A stretch of 63,204 nt of DNA, taken from Hungatella sp. (GTDB taxonomy: Bacteria > Bacillota > Clostridia > Lachnospirales > Lachnospiraceae). A program made the translations under genes and the position numbers. How positions within the stretch are numbered: position 1 is the first letter of the stretch; each line of letters begins with the position of its first letter. The stretch covers positions 1 to 63,204 of the forward strand of contig JAAWBS010000029.1 in the NCBI GenBank assembly GCA_022792815.1, read 5' to 3'. Positions 7,016 to 15,330 of the stretch are shown in pieces. The notes beneath the pieces are model-generated. The model worked only from the letters and a program-made list of their open reading frames with translations, did not search any database and was not told the DNA's origin.

Positions 7016-8497
7016 ATGAAAAAACGACCGAATATCCTGCTGTTTGTAGCCGACCAGATGCGCTGTGATTCCCTGTCCCACATGGGGAATCAGGCATCCA
7101 AGACTCCCAATCTGGATTCTGTCCTGGAGGACGGAGTCTCTTTTGAAAACGCTTACTGTCAAAATCCGGTGTGTGTCCCTTCCCGGTGCAGCTTTCTCAC
7201 CGGAAGGTATCCCCACACTACCGGCCACCGGACCATGCATTTTCTCCAGGAACCCCAGGAACCCAATATCCTCCGAACCATGAAGGAGCAGGGCTATGAG
7301 GTGATCTGGGTTGGCCGCAATGACATCATTCCCGCCGACCGCCCCAAGACCGAGTACTGCGATGAATTTTACTCCGGCTTCGATTCTGTCAACCGCAGGG
7401 ATGATGCGAACCTGAAATTCTCCCCCGGCAAGGTGCCGGCCGCAGAGAGCCCGGAATTTATGAAGAAAGACGGCTATTATTCGTTCTATACCGGGAAAAT
7501 GGATGCAGAGGACGCCAAGTCTACCTTTGACTGGGTCTGCCTCCAGAGCGCCCTAGACTATCTGGACCGGAAAAAGGCCCGGGGCGATGACAGACCGTTC
7601 TTTTTATATATCACCCTGTCCTTCCCACACCCGCCTTACGGCTGTGAGGAACCGTGGTTTGGCAGCATCTCCAGGGACAGTCTGCCTCCCAGGCGCACGG
7701 ATGTGGAACGCTTGTCCGGCAAGCCCTCCATGCTTCAGGGGATCCGCTCCAAACAGAACCTGACAAGTTGGTGTGAGGAGCAGTACAATGAGCTGCGGGC
7801 CGTCTACCTGGGCATGGTAGAGCGGTTTGATCACCAGTTCGGCATGGTGAAGGATCGTCTGAAGCAGCACGGATTCTATGACGACACCAGCATCTTCGTG
7901 TTCAGCGACCACGGGGATTATACCGGGGATTACGGAATTACGGAAAAAGTGCAGAATTGTTTTGAGGACCCCATCTCCAATGTGCCCCTCCTGGTTAAGC
8001 CCGCATCTTGGTTTCCTGTGAAGCCGGGAAAAAGCAAGGCTCTTGCAGAGCTTTTGGATCTGCCGGCTACCTTCGCGGACATGGCCGGCTTCGCCTTAGA
8101 CTACACCCAGTTCGGCAAGTCCCTCCTCGCGGCAGTGGCCGGTGCGCCGGAGCACAAGGATGCGGTGTTCTGTGAAGGAGGACGGATCCATGGGGAGACT
8201 CAGGCGATGGAGGGGGGACACGGGCCCAAGTCTCCTTACTGGCCCCGGCTCTCCACCCAGTGTGAAGAAGGGCCGGAGCACACCAAGGCTGCCATGGTCC
8301 GCATGGGGCAGTACAAGTACGTGCTGCGTCTCTATGAGCAGGATGAATTCTATGACCTGGAAAAAGACCCTATGGAGACAAACAACGCCGTCGATGCGCC
8401 GGAGTATCAGCAGCAGATCCAGGTTATGCGCATGAGGCTGCTCAAGTTCTATATGGAGACCGGGGATACGGTCCCTGACAGGAGGGATCCCCGGTAG
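7016..8497 (+). CDS. Cys-type sulfatase (alkaline phosphatase superfamily)
   Basis: A 493-aa cytoplasmic sulfatase with no signal peptide. The N-terminal metal-binding segment FVADQMRCDS includes D13/Q14, the CxPxR formylglycine site is C53-V-P-S-R57, and the C-terminal metal motif is FVFSDHGDYTGD. In anaerobes an anSME converts the Cys to formylglycine; no such enzyme is in the window. Translation is coupled to the EIIC gene, so the likely substrate is a sulfated sugar brought in, and phosphorylated, by the PTS. The GKWH motif common in other sulfatases is replaced by VGRND. It overlaps the convergent acetyltransferase gene by 56 bases at the 3' end. Confidence 0.9.
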   Translation: MKKRPNILLFVADQMRCDSLSHMGNQASKTPNLDSVLEDGVSFENAYCQNPVCVPSRCSFLTGRYPHTTGHRTMHFLQEPQEPNILRTMKEQGYEVIWVGRNDIIPADRPKTEYCDEFYSGFDSVNRRDDANLKFSPGKVPAAESPEFMKKDGYYSFYTGKMDAEDAKSTFDWVCLQSALDYLDRKKARGDDRPFFLYITLSFPHPPYGCEEPWFGSISRDSLPPRRTDVERLSGKPSMLQGIRSKQNLTSWCEEQYNELRAVYLGMVERFDHQFGMVKDRLKQHGFYDDTSIFVFSDHGDYTGDYGITEKVQNCFEDPISNVPLLVKPASWFPVKPGKSKALAELLDLPATFADMAGFALDYTQFGKSLLAAVAGAPEHKDAVFCEGGRIHGETQAMEGGHGPKSPYWPRLSTQCEEGPEHTKAAMVRMGQYKYVLRLYEQDEFYDLEKDPMETNNAVDAPEYQQQIQVMRMRLLKFYMETGDTVPDRRDPR

Positions 8498-9125
8498 GAG
8501 GGGCTTCCAAGCCAGGCAGCTCCTCCCAGTTGATCCTCCTGTCCCTGTAATAGTACTCCTCATCCTGTCTCGACAGCTCCCGGAGGACTCTGCAGGGATT
8601 GCCCACTGCCAGAGTCCCCGCCGGAATATCTCTCGTGACCACACTTCCCGCGCCGATGACGGCGTTATCTCCGATGGCGACGCCCGGCACCACGATCACC
8701 CCTGCGCCCAGCCAGCAGTTTCTTCCTATGTAGATCGGGAGATTGTACTGGTATGCCTGTTCCCTCAGGCGGGGAAGCAGGGGGTGGTTGGCACTGGCCA
8801 GCACCACATTGGGGCCGAACATCGTGTGGTCTCCCACATAGATATGGGTGTCATCGACACAGGTGAGGCCGAAATTGGCATATACATAACTGCCAAAATG
8901 AACATGGCGGCCGGCCCAGTTGGCATAAAAGGGAGGCTCTATATAACAGCCCTCCCCGATTTTCCCAAACATCTGCTTCAATAATTGTTCCCGTCTCTCT
9001 CCCTCCGAAGGGCGGGTGTGGTTAAAATCATAGAGCAGTTCCATACATTTTTTCTGCTCCGCGATGATATCGTCTCCGTCGGGCAGATAGAGACTGCCGC
9101 TGTGCAGCTTGTCCTGCCAATTCAT
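8442..9125 (-). CDS. Maltose/galactoside O-acetyltransferase-like protein (LbH hexapeptide family)
   Basis: A 227-aa CoA-dependent sugar O-acetyltransferase of the Maa/LacA type. The N-terminal Mac domain is about 1-60. The left-handed beta-helix carries the family signature ASANHPLLPRLRE (catalytic His), IYIGRNCWLGAGVIVVPGVAIG and VGNPCRVLREL. It acts in the cytoplasm on sugars that may otherwise accumulate. The last ~40 residues (after NWEELPG) are a low-complexity tail that lies in the antisense overlap with the sulfatase gene, which may reflect 3' drift of the stop codon. Confidence 0.88.
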   Translation of the reverse strand: MNWQDKLHSGSLYLPDGDDIIAEQKKCMELLYDFNHTRPSEGERREQLLKQMFGKIGEGCYIEPPFYANWAGRHVHFGSYVYANFGLTCVDDTHIYVGDHTMFGPNVVLASANHPLLPRLREQAYQYNLPIYIGRNCWLGAGVIVVPGVAIGDNAVIGAGSVVTRDIPAGTLAVGNPCRVLRELSRQDEEYYYRDRRINWEELPGLEAPPTGDPSCQGPYPRSPYRT

Positions 9126-9175
9126 AGTTCACAAACCTCTCTTTCCTCAATACTCCTGCATTTCTTCCTTTACTC

Positions 9176-9712
9176 TTAATTCTTTTTGTTCATTTCCATC
9201 ATCCGATGATTCTTTCTTAAAATCTTCTCCAGGTCATTCTTCAGTTCCAGCAGTTCTCCGGCTCTTTTAAACTCTTCCATATCCAATGCCCCCACAGAAC
9301 TGGCATTGAGACATTCCTTCAAGCACTCATACTCGTCCTGAAAACGATCCAAAATTTCTTTCTTCAAACTTTTAAATGTTTCTCCCGTCCAATATTCCTT
9401 TGCAGGTTCTTCCGAGAGCTGAGGCCGTCTGTTCCCCTCTCCTCCCACCGGAATCACGAGAATCTCTGTCTTCTGTTCTGAGTCCTGTGATCTTTTGCTG
9501 AGCCTATATATTCCGCGGATCTCCTGTTCCAATTTCCCTGTCTCTTTCAGCACCCGCAAAGTGCCTGCCAGATGACCCTCTGTAAAATCTTTCTTATAAA
9601 TCAGGTTCTTCTGACTTTCGAGTGATTCTTTAATATCTGCCACACTCCTGGCTTCCCCATCAGCCATGATTTCCAAAATCTTTCTTCGGAGAATGCTGCT
9701 TATGGACTCCAT
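9176..9712 (-). CDS. Uncharacterized protein with winged-helix-like N-terminus
   Basis: A 178-aa protein with no family I recognise. Residues 1-75 (ILRRKILEIMADGEARSVADIKESL, then GHLAGTLRVLKETGKL and IRGIYRLS) have the pattern of a winged-helix fold with a wing at the end. The C-terminal half is charged and helical, possibly coiled coil, ending in a Lys/Asn tail. It has a near-consensus promoter and A/T-rich repeats ahead of the ribosome binding site (AAAGGAG). Codon use is visibly more AT-rich than its neighbours, which hints at horizontal acquisition. A DNA-binding role is an inference only. Confidence 0.65.
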   Translation of the reverse strand: MESISSILRRKILEIMADGEARSVADIKESLESQKNLIYKKDFTEGHLAGTLRVLKETGKLEQEIRGIYRLSKRSQDSEQKTEILVIPVGGEGNRRPQLSEEPAKEYWTGETFKSLKKEILDRFQDEYECLKECLNASSVGALDMEEFKRAGELLELKNDLEKILRKNHRMMEMNKKN

Positions 9713-10023
9713 TTTTTCTCCTTTCTTATTTCTTTATTCTTAATTCTTATTCTATTCTTACTATATCATCTGATTTTCTCTATGTCAAGCGTTTCTTCTA
9801 TATTTCTTCAATTTCTTAATTCTTTATCATATTCTTCACTATCTTTCCTTATTTGTTACCAGCTTGGTACCGATCAGTATCGATCATACTTTCTTGATGA
9901 ATCTGCTCTTTTTAGGTCTCTCCATATCCCTTCTAAAATCGCGTAGGGAAGAGTTTTCCCCTACTCGCGTGCCGGGTCCTGGTCAGCTTTGCTGACAAAA
10001 TTCATCTCTGGGCCCGTGCGCAT
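9713..10023. other. AT-rich and hairpin-rich intergenic region
   Basis: The part nearest the 178-aa gene (9720-9765) has repeated TTCTTAATTCTT/TATTCTT units and a promoter. The part nearest spoIIID (9932-10020) has three dyads: CGCG..TAGGG/CCCTA..CGCG (9940-9969), GTCAGC-TTT-GCTGAC (9982-9996), and a longer-range CGGGcCC/GGaCCCG pair that encloses it. I see no ORF in it. It may be a structured RNA, a relic of a palindromic element, or terminators. Confidence 0.5.
9760..9788 (-). promoter_or_regulatory. Near-consensus sigma-A promoter of the 178-aa gene
   Basis: On the minus strand: TTGACA (9783-9788), a 17-bp spacer, TATAGT (9760-9765). Downstream lies a run of AAGAATA-like repeats up to the ribosome binding site. 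Confidence 0.8.
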
Positions 10024-10052
10024 AAAAAAAGAGCCACTCCCACGAATGGCTC
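10024..10052 (-). terminator. Intrinsic terminator of spoIIID
   Basis: On the minus strand: GAGCCA, a 10-base loop, TGGCTC, then seven T residues. It lies 8 bases past the stop codon of spoIIID. Confidence 0.85.
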
Positions 10053-10060
10053 CCCAAAAC

Positions 10061-10336
10061 TTATTCCTCCTCCCTGCTGCAGATCGCCAGCCTGTGCTGA
10101 TACTTCTCACGGGTGGCCAGGCCGCCCCGGATGTGGCGCTCCGACTTGTTCACATCCAGCACTACCCGGGCCTGGGCAGCCAGGGAGGGGTTGATGTCTT
10201 CCAGTCTTTCCGTGACGTCCTTGTGTACCGTGGACTTGCTGATGCCAAATTTCTTCGCAGTCTGCCGCACCGTGGCATTGTGGTCTATGATGTAATTGGC
10301 GATGGCCACTGCACGCTCCTCGATATATTCCTTCAA
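10061..10336 (-). CDS. spoIIID: Stage III sporulation transcriptional regulator SpoIIID
   Basis: A 91-aa DNA-binding protein that controls mother-cell genes after engulfment in Firmicutes. The conserved core is plain: YIEERAVAIANYI at the start, a helix-turn-helix with KKFGISKSTVHKDVTERL (~28-45), and KSERHIRGGLATREKY near the C-terminus. The start is TTG at 10336, supported by AGGGGG 6 bases before it and by the match to the N-terminus of B. subtilis SpoIIID. No other start fits. The upstream 274 bases hold no gene; I could not identify a convincing sigma-E promoter in them. Confidence 0.95.
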   Translation of the reverse strand: MKEYIEERAVAIANYIIDHNATVRQTAKKFGISKSTVHKDVTERLEDINPSLAAQARVVLDVNKSERHIRGGLATREKYQHRLAICSREEE

Positions 10337-10610
10337 GGTTTTCCCCCTGAAATTGTTTTTTACATCTTATGCAGGAGGCAGACTTAATATGTTAAAGGAA
10401 ATCATACACCCTGTAAAAATCCATATTCACCTTTTGGCATAAATCCCCCGTAGGATTTGCCCTTACTTCCCGGCATTCCATCATAAATCAAAGGAACCAC
10501 CCCTCAGAATTCAACCTATTCCAAGAGATGGTCCTATCGATTTCCTTTTCGATTACCCATATGTATATCTGTTCATTTTATTCCTGCCCCGTGGGCTGTA
10601 GACTTATAAT

Positions 10611-10967
10611 TTACAGCAGTTCATCCTTCTTCTCAAGGATCGCCGCCACTGCATTGCAGGCGGGACAGTCGCAGTACTTTCCGCCGGCCGCTATGATCTC
10701 CTTAGCATGGGCGGCTACTTCCTTCGCCTTCTCCCCGCCAAATACCTTGGCGCCGGCGGCAGACTCGGCAAATGCCAGAAGTCCCTCGGCTGACATGATG
10801 TCCATCTTAAGCTCCTCGATCAGGTTTCTCGTCTCTTCTGCCTCTTTCTCTGTCCCCAGGGCATTGAGCCAATTCTGCCCTGCGGCCTTTGCCTCTGCGC
10901 AGCAGGTAGGGGCCTCCACCATCTCTCTGACTTTCCTGATTACCTGATCCTTTCCGTTCTGATCCAT
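10611..10967 (-). CDS. Small conserved Cys-containing protein of unknown function
   Basis: A 118-aa, mostly helical protein with no signal peptide. It has paired cysteines at both ends (APTCCAEAKAAGQNWL near residue 22; YCDCPACNAVAAIL near residue 100), which suggests metal or cluster binding or a disulfide. Similar short proteins occur in Lachnospiraceae and are sometimes labelled Hsp90-like without support. It follows the GH3 lipoprotein gene by 43 bases on the same strand and has its own ribosome binding site (GGAGGAA). It may be the last gene of the envelope operon. Confidence 0.65.
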   Translation of the reverse strand: MDQNGKDQVIRKVREMVEAPTCCAEAKAAGQNWLNALGTEKEAEETRNLIEELKMDIMSAEGLLAFAESAAGAKVFGGEKAKEVAAHAKEIIAAGGKYCDCPACNAVAAILEKKDELL

Positions 10968-11010
10968 CGTTGTTCCTCCTTCTCGTTTTTATTTGCAGGA
11001 AGCGGCAGAA

Positions 11011-12327
11011 TCACCTGCCGTTTTCTGTAGAACTCCATTCTATTTTCACCCGAAGAATCCGCCTTATAGACTCGTCGATGCGCTCTCGGGACAGTTCTCC
11101 GCTCTCCACGGCTTCGAGGACTCCCCGGTAAGCAGCCTTGAAGTCATATGGCATGAGGAGAATATCTGCCCCTGCCTTTAAAGCCTTCACCGCTGCCTCC
11201 CCTGAGGAATACTGCTGTACCACGGCTCCCATATTCAGCGCATCGGTCACCACGATGCCGTCATAGCCCATGTCCTTTCGCAGCAGATCTCCGATGACGG
11301 CCGGGGACAGGGAGGCCGGGGTATCGTCCCCGGTGAGACCGGGAAGGGAGACATGTCCTGTCATGATAAACGGCACCTTCTCCCTGATCCCTCTCTGAAA
11401 CGGGATCAGCTCGCAGCTCTTCAGCTGTTCTTCCGTCTTCTCCGTGTAGGCGTACCCCTTGTGAGTATCTCCCGCCGTAGCCCCATGGCCCGGAAAATGC
11501 TTGTACACACTTAGGACTCCCTTGCTGTGAAGCCCCTCCGATACTGCAGACGTCATCTCCGACACCAGTTTGGGGTCTGCCCCAAAAGAACGGCGCTTCA
11601 CGACCTGATTCTCAGGATTGCTCCACACATCGGCGACCGGTGCGAAATCCACGTTAAATCCCATGCGGGAAAGGTAAGTTCCGATGTCCTCCCCCACCTT
11701 CCGCGCTGCCTCCACATCCCCCGCCGCTCCGATCCGGGCCATATCACCGATAACCGGCACGTCAAATTCTTCCCTTCCGCCGATTCGGGCCACGGAACCG
11801 CCCTCCTCGTCCACACAGAGAAAGGCCGGAAGCCCAAGGCGCTCCATGCTGTAATTCTGTGTATTCTCCAGCATGGATTTTACCTGGGATTCTGACTGCA
11901 GATTTCTGTCAAGGTAGATAAATCCCCCTATCGGAATCTCCTGGATGGCCTTTCTGGTCGTCTCTCCCGCCGCGGTCACACAGTCCACGCCCTCGATCAG
12001 GGCTTCCGGAAAGACGATAAAAAGCTGAGCCGCTTTCTCCTCCAAGGTCATGGACTGAATATATTCTTCGACCTGCTCCTTCACACTCTTAGGAGCCTGC
12101 CCCTGTTCTCTTTGGTCCTCCTCGACCTGTCCGTCGTTTTCCTGTCTGTCGGTTCTGATCTCCAAAGCCGCGGATTCGAAAACACTGTCCTCATGTCTTT
12201 GGCTTTCCGTCTCCTCACCGGAATCTTGTACAGCTGCCGCAGCCCTGTCTGAAGGAAAACACCCGCTTCCGCCGCACAGGAACAGCAGGCCCGCTCCCAG
12301 TATCCACCATCTGTTCCTAATCTTCAT
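11011..12327 (-). CDS. Glycoside hydrolase family 3 lipoprotein, beta-N-acetylhexosaminidase (NagZ) type
   Basis: A 438-aa exported GH3 enzyme. It has a type II signal peptide with lipobox GGSGC (Cys23), then an acidic low-complexity linker to about residue 85. The GH3 N-terminal domain shows [17 protein letters not shown], the His loop that marks NagZ-type hexosaminidases, and [11 protein letters not shown] with the catalytic Asp region. It probably cleaves N-acetylglucosamine from peptidoglycan fragments at the cell surface. Its start overlaps the stop of the C-type-lectin-domain gene by 11 bases, so they are cotranscribed. Confidence 0.9.
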   Translation of the reverse strand: MKIRNRWWILGAGLLFLCGGSGCFPSDRAAAAVQDSGEETESQRHEDSVFESAALEIRTDRQENDGQVEEDQREQGQAPKSVKEQVEEYIQSMTLEEKAAQLFIVFPEALIEGVDCVTAAGETTRKAIQEIPIGGFIYLDRNLQSESQVKSMLENTQNYSMERLGLPAFLCVDEEGGSVARIGGREEFDVPVIGDMARIGAAGDVEAARKVGEDIGTYLSRMGFNVDFAPVADVWSNPENQVVKRRSFGADPKLVSEMTSAVSEGLHSKGVLSVYKHFPGHGATAGDTHKGYAYTEKTEEQLKSCELIPFQRGIREKVPFIMTGHVSLPGLTGDDTPASLSPAVIGDLLRKDMGYDGIVVTDALNMGAVVQQYSSGEAAVKALKAGADILLMPYDFKAAYRGVLEAVESGELSRERIDESIRRILRVKIEWSSTENGR

Positions 12328-13378
12328 ATTCTACGATGTACCCTATCTTTCCTGAATAATATGGAACTACTGCTATAATGTCATCCGGAACGTCATTCCA
12401 CACCCATCGGGCTTCTTTTGCGTAATAATAAATGTCCAGACAGTCTTCCTGAATCGTTCCGTCCACAAAGCTCGGCTCGTTGTTCATCCACTGGGAGGCA
12501 GCCCAGTACTGATCCGTATTGATACAGTCTCCCTGACTCTCCCCATTCTCGTCGATCCAGTAGTACTCCCGGCCGTCCTCGGCTCTCCTGCCTCCGATTC
12601 GGAACTGGATACTCTCATAGCCCTGGTTTGTGATCTCCGCCAGAATATACTCGTACTCCTCCAGGGTATTGATATGAACCAGATATCCCCCTGACTCCCT
12701 GGCCTTCACAAAAGCCTCGGACCATGTGCAGTCGTCCACAAAGTATTCATACCTGTGGATACCTCCCTCGGCAGGGTCATAGGCCTGTTCCGTCTCCGGC
12801 TGAGTTTCCGTCTCTGTCTCCTTTGCTGTCTCACGTTCCGCCGTGGTCTCTGCCTCCGTCTCCTCAGGGGTGGTCTCTGCCTTCCTCTCTGTCTCTCCCT
12901 TCTCAGACTCCCCTTTCTCAGCCTCCTCTTTTTCCTTTTCTTTTGACCGCTTCTCTGACCGTGATTTTTTGTTCTCCTCTTCTTCTGTCTCGTCGATATC
13001 TTCGGAAGAATCGTCATCTCTTTCATCTATGGCAAACAACACCGGCCAAAAATCATTGCCTTCCCCGCCCATGACAAAGGACGCTGCAAAAAAGCCCGCC
13101 ACTCCCATGACTGCCACGATCATCAAAGCCAACAGAACCATACCGGCTGCCTTCCAGGGACTTTTTTTAGGCGGGTGCGCCTGTGTACCCACAGCCGTCT
13201 CCCCGGAAGAACTCGTCCCCCTGGAAGGTTCCTGTTGAACAGCCCTTCCGCCTCCCTCTGATACACCTCCCTGAGAGGCTGGGCTGCCACCTGTCTGCAC
13301 AGGCCTTGCCGGAGTCCCGCACCGGCTGCAAAATTTCGCGTGTTCGGCCAGTTCATAGCCGCATTTCGTACATTTCAC
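12317..13378 (-). CDS. Zinc-ribbon membrane protein with extracytoplasmic C-type-lectin-like domain
   Basis: A 353-aa protein with an N-terminal zinc ribbon (C3, C6, C17, C20), a Gly/Ser linker, one transmembrane segment (~76-104), a long Glu/Arg/Thr low-complexity stalk (~120-205) and a C-terminal C-type-lectin-like domain (~209-353; [18 protein letters not shown] and a YYWIDENG segment). The predicted topology is ribbon inside, lectin domain outside. The start is GTG at 13378, with GGAG 8 bases before it and the ribbon motif beginning at once. The ligand is unknown. It sits between a VanX-like peptidase and a GH3 enzyme, so a wall-sensing or scaffolding role is inferred. Confidence 0.8.
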   Translation of the reverse strand: MKCTKCGYELAEHAKFCSRCGTPARPVQTGGSPASQGGVSEGGGRAVQQEPSRGTSSSGETAVGTQAHPPKKSPWKAAGMVLLALMIVAVMGVAGFFAASFVMGGEGNDFWPVLFAIDERDDDSSEDIDETEEEENKKSRSEKRSKEKEKEEAEKGESEKGETERKAETTPEETEAETTAERETAKETETETQPETEQAYDPAEGGIHRYEYFVDDCTWSEAFVKARESGGYLVHINTLEEYEYILAEITNQGYESIQFRIGGRRAEDGREYYWIDENGESQGDCINTDQYWAASQWMNNEPSFVDGTIQEDCLDIYYYAKEARWVWNDVPDDIIAVVPYYSGKIGYIVEYED

Positions 13379-13380
13379 CG

Positions 13381-14022
13381 TTATCTCTCCTCGTTCGTCC
13401 TTTTCTCTGAAGGCTCAAAGTTCTTCTTAACCTCATAGGAATCCGTGTCCGAAAAGTGCCACCACTCTCCTTTGTACGGCCGAAAGCCGTACTGCTCCAT
13501 GGTTTCCTCCAAAAGCAGCGCATTGCCGGCGGTATCCGCGCTGCAGTCGCTGTAATCCCGATCCGCCAAAGGGGAAAAATCGTCAAAGCCTGTGGGCATC
13601 TCCACCTCAGTCCCGTCCCGGCGGATCAGGGTGAGATCCACCGTGTTTCCTCTGCTGTGGGAAGAATGCCCTTTCGTCGGATCGGCCACATACACCGGAT
13701 CCGGACAGATTGCCCACAGAGCGAACTGGGCCTGAACCGGCCTGTAGGCATCCCATATCTTCAGACCAAACCCCTGCTCTTTCAGATGCTCCTGAGCTTT
13801 GACCAGCTTCTCCACCGTCCCGTAGCGCAGATAGGCCTCTGTAAAGTCATAGATCTTCTGACCTGTAAAATTGTCTGTGGTTCCGTATTTTAAGTCAATT
13901 TCTATATCCGGTATGTAGTCCCGGACACAGACCATGGTATCCCTGTCCGGCTCTGGCCCTGTCTCCATAGTTCCGGCCATCCACAGACATACTGCAGCAA
14001 TCAGGATTCCGCAGCTGCCCAT
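13381..14022 (-). CDS. VanX-type D-Ala-D-Ala dipeptidase (peptidase M15D)
   Basis: A 213-aa zinc peptidase with an N-terminal hydrophobic signal or anchor segment ([15 protein letters not shown]). The zinc motif SxHxxGxxxD is present as [10 protein letters not shown] and the catalytic/zinc ExWWH as GEWWHF; IWDAYRP is the usual substrate-side motif. VanX-like enzymes cleave D-Ala-D-Ala. Here no VanH/VanA ligase is nearby, so a role in peptidoglycan turnover is more likely than glycopeptide resistance. ATG 14022 is preferred (GGAG 8 bases before); GTG at 14025 is also possible. Confidence 0.88.
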   Translation of the reverse strand: MGSCGILIAAVCLWMAGTMETGPEPDRDTMVCVRDYIPDIEIDLKYGTTDNFTGQKIYDFTEAYLRYGTVEKLVKAQEHLKEQGFGLKIWDAYRPVQAQFALWAICPDPVYVADPTKGHSSHSRGNTVDLTLIRRDGTEVEMPTGFDDFSPLADRDYSDCSADTAGNALLLEETMEQYGFRPYKGEWWHFSDTDSYEVKKNFEPSEKRTNEER

Positions 14023-14037
14023 CACCTTTTCTCCTTC

Positions 14038-15177
14038 TCAATAAAATGTCAGCTCCGAAATCACCGTGTCCTCATACTTGCTTCCCGGATATACCTCTTC
14101 TATAGTAAAAGTGATCTCATCCGCCTCCACCGGGAATTCCAGAGGGATCTCCTGAGCCCCGAATTCGTCTCCCAGCAGATAGATTGTCTCCTCGTATCCG
14201 GGAATGAAGACTCTCAGCTTCGCGGGTCTGGAATTCTTCTGATACAGATCAGTGCTCTTCTGATATCCCCCGTAAATCAGGAACCCTGTCAGCCGGCAGG
14301 TCTGATCAAAGCAGAATGTCACAGACTCCCCGATCCCCTGTCCCTCGGCTCCTTCCACCCAGGCAGAAGACAGGTCCCCGTCATACAGCCGTTTGGGACT
14401 GTGGGTCATATTGTATTCTGACAGAGAAGAACTGGCCATGACCAGTTCCACATGATCCATGGTGACAGGTACCGCCTCCCGGCGGCTCTCTGACGACTCC
14501 GACGCAGCAGCCGTCCCTTCCTTAGGGTCCTTCCCGCCTGCCTCGTTACCTTCCGCTGCCAACTCCAGGGTTTCTGCGTCTTTCCCGGAGGTATCTTCTT
14601 TCGTCTCTCCGGCCTTCCCGTCCTCTTTGGAGGTGCCCGTGACCGGTTCCCCCGAGGCCGCAGAGGCCGGCTCTTCCTCCTTCCTGTCCTCCCCGGATCT
14701 GTCCGCGGCCGATTCCTCCGAGGCCGCAGAGGCCGGCTCTTCTGCTTTCCTGTCTTCCCCGGATCTGTCCGCGGCCGGCTCCTCGGATCCTTTGTCGTCC
14801 CTTCTCTTCTCCTTGGAGGAATCGCCTTGTTGCGTATCGCCTTCGTCCTCCGGCTCCTCTTTCTCTGACTTCCTGCTCTTGTTCTTTTTCACGGACTGAG
14901 AAGCCGTCTGGGTCTGAGACTCGTCTTTTCGGGCTCTCCAGATTTTCACTCCCAGGACCGCCCCGCCTGCACCTGCCGCAAACAGCACCAATATCAAAAA
15001 CACCAGGAGCACAGGGTGCCCCTTTTTCTTCTTTCCCGGCTCCCTGAGGGCAGCCGTCAGGCCGTCGGAAGTCTCCGGAAGTCCCGGCTGACTGCCGGCC
15101 GCCACCGGAGTCCCGCATCGCTTGCAAAATTTCACATCTTCGGCCAGTTCCTGGCCGCACTTCGGACATCTCATCAT
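14038..15177 (-). CDS. Zinc-ribbon membrane protein with extracytoplasmic discoidin/NADase-type glycan-binding-like domain
   Basis: A 379-aa protein. It has a zinc ribbon (C4, C7, C18, C21), a transmembrane segment (~54-80), an acidic/Ser/Ala low-complexity stalk with near-identical internal repeats (EEPASAAS units), and a C-terminal beta-rich domain (LYDGDLSSAWVEGAEG, then ESVTFCFDQ and LTGFLIYGGYQ) of the F5/8-type-C/NADase glycan-binding kind. The open frame runs on to 15462, but a strong ribosome binding site (GGAGGGGG) and the promoter fix the start at 15177 or 15174. It is the first gene of the envelope operon and has the same architecture as the lectin-domain protein. Confidence 0.8.
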   Translation of the reverse strand: MMRCPKCGQELAEDVKFCKRCGTPVAAGSQPGLPETSDGLTAALREPGKKKKGHPVLLVFLILVLFAAGAGGAVLGVKIWRARKDESQTQTASQSVKKNKSRKSEKEEPEDEGDTQQGDSSKEKRRDDKGSEEPAADRSGEDRKAEEPASAASEESAADRSGEDRKEEEPASAASGEPVTGTSKEDGKAGETKEDTSGKDAETLELAAEGNEAGGKDPKEGTAAASESSESRREAVPVTMDHVELVMASSSLSEYNMTHSPKRLYDGDLSSAWVEGAEGQGIGESVTFCFDQTCRLTGFLIYGGYQKSTDLYQKNSRPAKLRVFIPGYEETIYLLGDEFGAQEIPLEFPVEADEITFTIEEVYPGSKYEDTVISELTFY

Positions 15178-15196
15178 TCCCCCTCCTTCTCCTATG

Positions 15197-15225
15197 ATTC
15201 TACCTATCCCTATAAAATCTGTCAA
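15197..15225 (-). promoter_or_regulatory. Promoter of the minus-strand envelope operon
   Basis: On the minus strand: TTGACA (15220-15225), a 17-bp spacer, TAGAAT (15197-15202). The -10 is only 20 bases from the start codon, so the leader is very short. Confidence 0.8.
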
Positions 15226-15247
15226 TATCAAAAACCGCAAGACCCAA

Positions 15248-15276
15248 TTGCATCCTGGGTCAGATAGTGCTAGAAT
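15248..15276 (+). promoter_or_regulatory. Promoter of the plus-strand three-gene operon
   Basis: TTGCAT (15248-15253), a 17-bp spacer, TAGAAT (15271-15276), back to back with the divergent envelope-operon promoter. The first ATG is at 15331 behind AAGGAAGGAG. Confidence 0.75.
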
Positions 15277-15330
15277 AAAAACGGTGTCTGTCACCGACTC
15301 ATCTACAAACCTAAGGAAGGAGCAAAGAGT

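Noticed and set aside
6331..7083. 250-aa open frame on the minus strand
   Set aside because: Antisense to the EIIC gene and very rich in Gly/His/Gln/Asp, as expected of a shadow frame.
13381..14022. Glycopeptide-resistance operon suggested by the VanX-like gene
   Set aside because: No VanH dehydrogenase, VanA/B ligase or VanRS pair nearby; the enzyme is exported and sits with a GH3 lipoprotein, which fits wall turnover.
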